Below are positions 61,072-64,000 of a stretch of 64,000 nt of DNA, one piece after another. Each line of letters starts with the position of its first letter. The stretch's first letter is position 1. Under the pieces are notes generated by a model that saw only the letters and a list, made by a program, of their open reading frames with translations, did not search any database and was not told the DNA's origin. The stretch is taken from contig JAAHGF010000018.1 of the NCBI GenBank assembly GCA_010672585.1, positions 1 through 64,000 on the forward strand, in the 5' to 3' direction. The position numbers and the translations under genes were made by a program. Source of the stretch: Okeania sp. SIO1I7 (GTDB lineage: Bacteria; Cyanobacteriota; Cyanobacteriia; Cyanobacteriales; Microcoleaceae).

Positions 61072-62562
61072 ATGGTTGTCGGTATGGCTTCGCAAAAAGA
61101 AGAAATCTTCTTAGTCCAGGCTGTTAAAAATGCTAATTTTGCTCAAGTATGTACCTTGCTTGCTCAAAATATTGATGCTAATGCTCAAGCTCTAGATGGT
61201 ACAACAGCTTTAATGGTGGCCGCAGAAAAGGGCTACACTCAAATTGCCTCTTTACTACTAGATAAAGGTGCTGATGTCAACTATATAAGAAAAAAATTGG
61301 GTGCTACAGCTTTGATGTTAGCTGCAGCTCATGGACGGACGGAAATAGTAGAACTTTTGTTAAGTAGGGGTGCTGATGTCAATGCCAAAAATGATGATGG
61401 TAGTTCTCCACTCATGGTTGCTGCCATGAATGGTTATATCGGAGTGGCCAATCAATTAATTGCTGCTGGAGCTGATGTTAACGTGGTGGATAAAGACCAT
61501 GATACAGCCTTGGGTTTAGCCACGAGTCAAGGTTATCAAGATTTAGTTAAGGTCTTGCTAGATGCTGGGGCAAGGGTAGATGAGTCTACTTTATCTGTAG
61601 TTGCTGATAGTAATTATGCAGAAATGAGAGAAATTTTGATTAATCATGGTGTGAATGTAAATACTAGAAATTTACAAGGTAAAACATGGTTAATGCAAGC
61701 AGCAGAAACAGGCGATTTACCTGCTGTAAATACTCTATTAAAAGCTGGTGCTGATATTAATTTTAAAGACAAAGATGGAGAGAATCCACTCATTTTAGCT
61801 GCCGATCTAGGTCATTTAGAAGTAGTAAAAGTTTTGTTAGAAGCAGGGGCAAATGTAAATATTAAAAGTAGAAATGGTGGTACAGCTTTGATGGCTGCTG
61901 CTGCAGAAGGAAATGTAGCGATCGCTTCTACTTTATTGGATGCTCATGCTGATGTTAATTCTCAAGATTTAGAAGGAGAAACAGCTTTAAGTTTTGCTGT
62001 AGTAGAAAATCATACTGAAATGGTTAAACTACTGTTAAATTATGGGGCAGAAATTGTTACTAAAAATCAAGCAGGTGATACTCCTTTATTTGGAGCAATT
62101 TTTCATGGCTATACAGATATTGTCTCAATTTTATTGAACAAAATAGAAAAGCAAAATTTGACATATTTATTGAATAGTAAACATCTTGGAGAAACAGCTT
62201 TAACTTTAGCAATATGGCAAAAACATCAAGAAATTATTAATGTTTTGTTAGATGTAGGGGTAGATGTTAATATTCCTGCTCAAGGTGGCTCTACTCCAAT
62301 GATGAAAGCAGCATATCAAGGCGATGTTGAAACATTAAAAATACTCTTAGAAAAAGGAGCTGATATTAATCTTAGAGATGATAATGAAGCAACAGCTTTA
62401 ATGTGGGCAGCATATCAAGGTCATGCTGAAGCTGTAAAACTATTAATTGATTATGGTGCTAATTTAAATGATAAAAATCAAGGCGGTTGTACGGCTTTAA
62501 TGCTCGCAGAATTTAATGGTTATCAAGATATTATCAGGTTACTTAATAACGCTGGGTCGTAA
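61072..62562 (+). CDS. Ankyrin-repeat protein
   Basis: 496 aa with about fourteen ankyrin repeats, from residue ~10 to the end. Typical units: GTTALMVAAEKGYTQIASLL, GATALMLAAAHGRTEIVELL and GGTALMAAAAEGNVAIASTL. The N-terminal MVVGMASQKEEIFLVQAVKN suggests the true start may be the Met at residue 5. One repeat is degenerate (DSNYAEMREILINHGVNVNT). No enzymatic domain or signal peptide. Ankyrin proteins mediate protein contacts; partner unknown. Confidence 0.9.
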   Translation: MVVGMASQKEEIFLVQAVKNANFAQVCTLLAQNIDANAQALDGTTALMVAAEKGYTQIASLLLDKGADVNYIRKKLGATALMLAAAHGRTEIVELLLSRGADVNAKNDDGSSPLMVAAMNGYIGVANQLIAAGADVNVVDKDHDTALGLATSQGYQDLVKVLLDAGARVDESTLSVVADSNYAEMREILINHGVNVNTRNLQGKTWLMQAAETGDLPAVNTLLKAGADINFKDKDGENPLILAADLGHLEVVKVLLEAGANVNIKSRNGGTALMAAAAEGNVAIASTLLDAHADVNSQDLEGETALSFAVVENHTEMVKLLLNYGAEIVTKNQAGDTPLFGAIFHGYTDIVSILLNKIEKQNLTYLLNSKHLGETALTLAIWQKHQEIINVLLDVGVDVNIPAQGGSTPMMKAAYQGDVETLKILLEKGADINLRDDNEATALMWAAYQGHAEAVKLLIDYGANLNDKNQGGCTALMLAEFNGYQDIIRLLNNAGS

Positions 62563-62685
62563 TACTAAATTCATTAGACCTCTCCCGAAAAGAGGCAGTA
62601 GGTAGGGACTTTGTATGCAAAGTCCCTACCTACAGAGTAGGGGGAAAGAATTAATAATTTTTCGCGATAATTGATTTTATTTTTG

Positions 62686-62880
62686 GGCGTTGGTAATTTG
62701 AGGTATGATATCATCTCCGGATAAGAGCGCCATAGAACTCCATTACGTTTACGCTCCCCGAAAAACTTTCTCCTTCTATTCCTCTTTCTTCTTCTTTCTT
62801 CTTCTTTCTTCCCTCCTGACTCGGTTCTCCTGACTCCTAAGTAATTAAGATTAATATTATGCACGCGCTTTACCAACGCC
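62686..62880. repeat. MITE family C, copy 2, with perfect 8-bp target duplication
   Basis: GGCGTTGGTAATTTGAGG at the left, GCGCTTTACCAACGCC at the right (195 bp). Flanked by TATTTTTG (62678-62685 and 62881-62888). The interior matches the tnpB-interrupting copy at 36123-36303, including CTCCTAAGTAATTAAGATTA. Confidence 0.92.
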
Positions 62881-63179
62881 TATTTTTGATTATCGCGCCT
62901 ATGTCTATTTAGAAGTTGCATAGAATAATATTCTAATCAGAGTTGACTTTTCATGTCACGAAGTGAAACATAGCAAATACTTCCAAGATTCTTCCCTCTT
63001 TCTAGTCTTGCAGTCGCTCAATACATCACCAAATTTATCAGTTCCCTGAGAAACTAGCTAGCACGGTAGCCATATTCATCACCAAATGACTAGGGTAATT
63101 TCAGTTAGCCTAATAAGGTCGGAGCTACGCTAACTGATAACTGTTAGCCTCCTAAGGTCAGAAGTGTGGACTTCAGTAT

Positions 63180-63311
63180 CTTATTCAGTCAGGTTATCAG
63201 CATTGTAAACAGGTATTTTATCTCTGTCTAAAAAACTAGCCTTGGAAGTATAAGACTCCTCAAGTTCAGTGTAAGTTAACCCATACCTATCACACATAGC
63301 TTTTAGTTGGA
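63180..63311 (-). pseudogene. tnpB relic (subtype with EESYTSKASFLD)
   Basis: The minus strand reads QLKAMCDRYGLTYTELEESY, then TSKASFLDRDKIPVYNADNL, then TE and a stop. This is the pre-zinc-finger segment of the TnpB lineage also seen at 1195-1345 and 43730-43950. No more of the gene is readable. Confidence 0.75.
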
Positions 63312-63552
63312 TATGGCGAGGTCTCCTCGCCATCCCACCCTACTGGCGTGACACAGCTAAAACTGTGGATTAGATTTTTTCCTATAATTAGGGTTTAGGC
63401 AAGGTTTGACCATTTTTTTCTAATACACAATTTAAGGTGTGTCATGCCACTACAGGAAGCTACGCTGACGACAGCTTTTTATCCTCTTAAAAGAGGAGGC
63501 TTTAGACCTAAATTTTTCGGTGAGCGTAATTATTGATTAACATTTTGACATT

Positions 63553-63652
63553 TATAGCAGTCAAAGGAAAGGGTGCGGACAGATCAAAAGCTTAAAACTC
63601 AGACAACGCAATATTTTTCCTTCTTCCTTCTTCTTTCTTCCTTCTGCCTATA
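63553..63652. repeat. MITE-like repeat family G, copy 3 (reverse)
   Basis: Reverse of the 998-1079 unit: TATAGCAGTCAAAGG at the left, CTTCTGCCTATA at the right, with AAAACTCAGACAACGC as the core. The interior is TTCTTCC-rich. Confidence 0.6.
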
Positions 63653-63677
63653 TATAAATATTTGGTTTTGATCGTAG

Positions 63678-64000
<323 letters not shown>

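Noticed and set aside
62574-62876. 100-codon minus-strand frame
   Set aside because: It lies almost wholly inside MITE C and a palindrome; the Lys/Arg/Glu-rich product is repeat translation.

Overview
The window comes from a filamentous marine-type cyanobacterium. Evidence: phycoerythrin genes (cpeA, cpeB) with HEAT-repeat bilin lyases and a rod linker; the cyanobacterial regulator RpaB; a class II FBPase/SBPase (GlpX); glutamyl-tRNA reductase; a heme-ci assembly (Ccb) protein; and many GCGATCGC (HIP1) sites. The base composition is AT-rich, and roughly a third of the window is non-coding and full of small dispersed repeats, heptanucleotide tandem repeats and IS remnants. That combination suggests a Trichodesmium/Okeania-like member of the Oscillatoriales. 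This placement is inference; no database was searched.

Layout. 1-210: 3' end of a 23S rRNA gene and its terminator, with no 5S gene between them. 300-8680: secreted protein, Era, an AgcS symporter, a DgcN-like (DUF1611) protein and a membrane-bound kinase-like protein. 9112-10594: a decayed IS4-type element inside long inverted repeats, followed by a tandem repeat array. 11.9-20.9 kb: housekeeping genes (hexose phosphomutase, folE, accA), a peptidoglycan-binding protein, an M16-family protein without its zinc motif, and a TnpB with a mutated catalytic Asp. 21.5-31.0 kb: a one-protein restriction-modification enzyme, an intact TnpB, and a surface-polysaccharide set (CapA, a broken sulfotransferase, RfbB). 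32-46 kb: DUF456, Ccb, rpaB, radA, hemA, glpX and thioredoxin, separated by TnpB relics and MITEs. 46.7-55.8 kb: the phycoerythrin region, with cpeZ, a CpeF-like HEAT protein, a rod linker, a TnpB insertion, cpeA, cpeB, a divergent second cpeA-like gene and cpeY. 56.7-62.6 kb: lysozyme-like protein, SDR, DUF1997, DUF4079 and ankyrin protein. The window ends inside a second cpeB (63837 onward).

How the genes relate. cpeA/cpeB encode the phycoerythrin subunits, the linker stacks the hexamers, and CpeY, CpeZ and the CpeF-like protein are candidate chromophore lyases and chaperones. The first CpeB has Gly where phycobiliprotein beta subunits carry the methylated Asn72. The second CpeA-like reading frame is preceded in frame by a possible membrane segment. 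Both features hint at a specialised phycoerythrin set.

The mobile layer is striking. About eleven tnpB genes or relics are readable, but no tnpA. Two MITE families have clear terminal inverted repeats and 8-bp target duplications; one has IS66-like ends and the other interrupts a tnpB gene exactly. Very small GC-rich palindromic elements sit in frame inside three tnpB copies.
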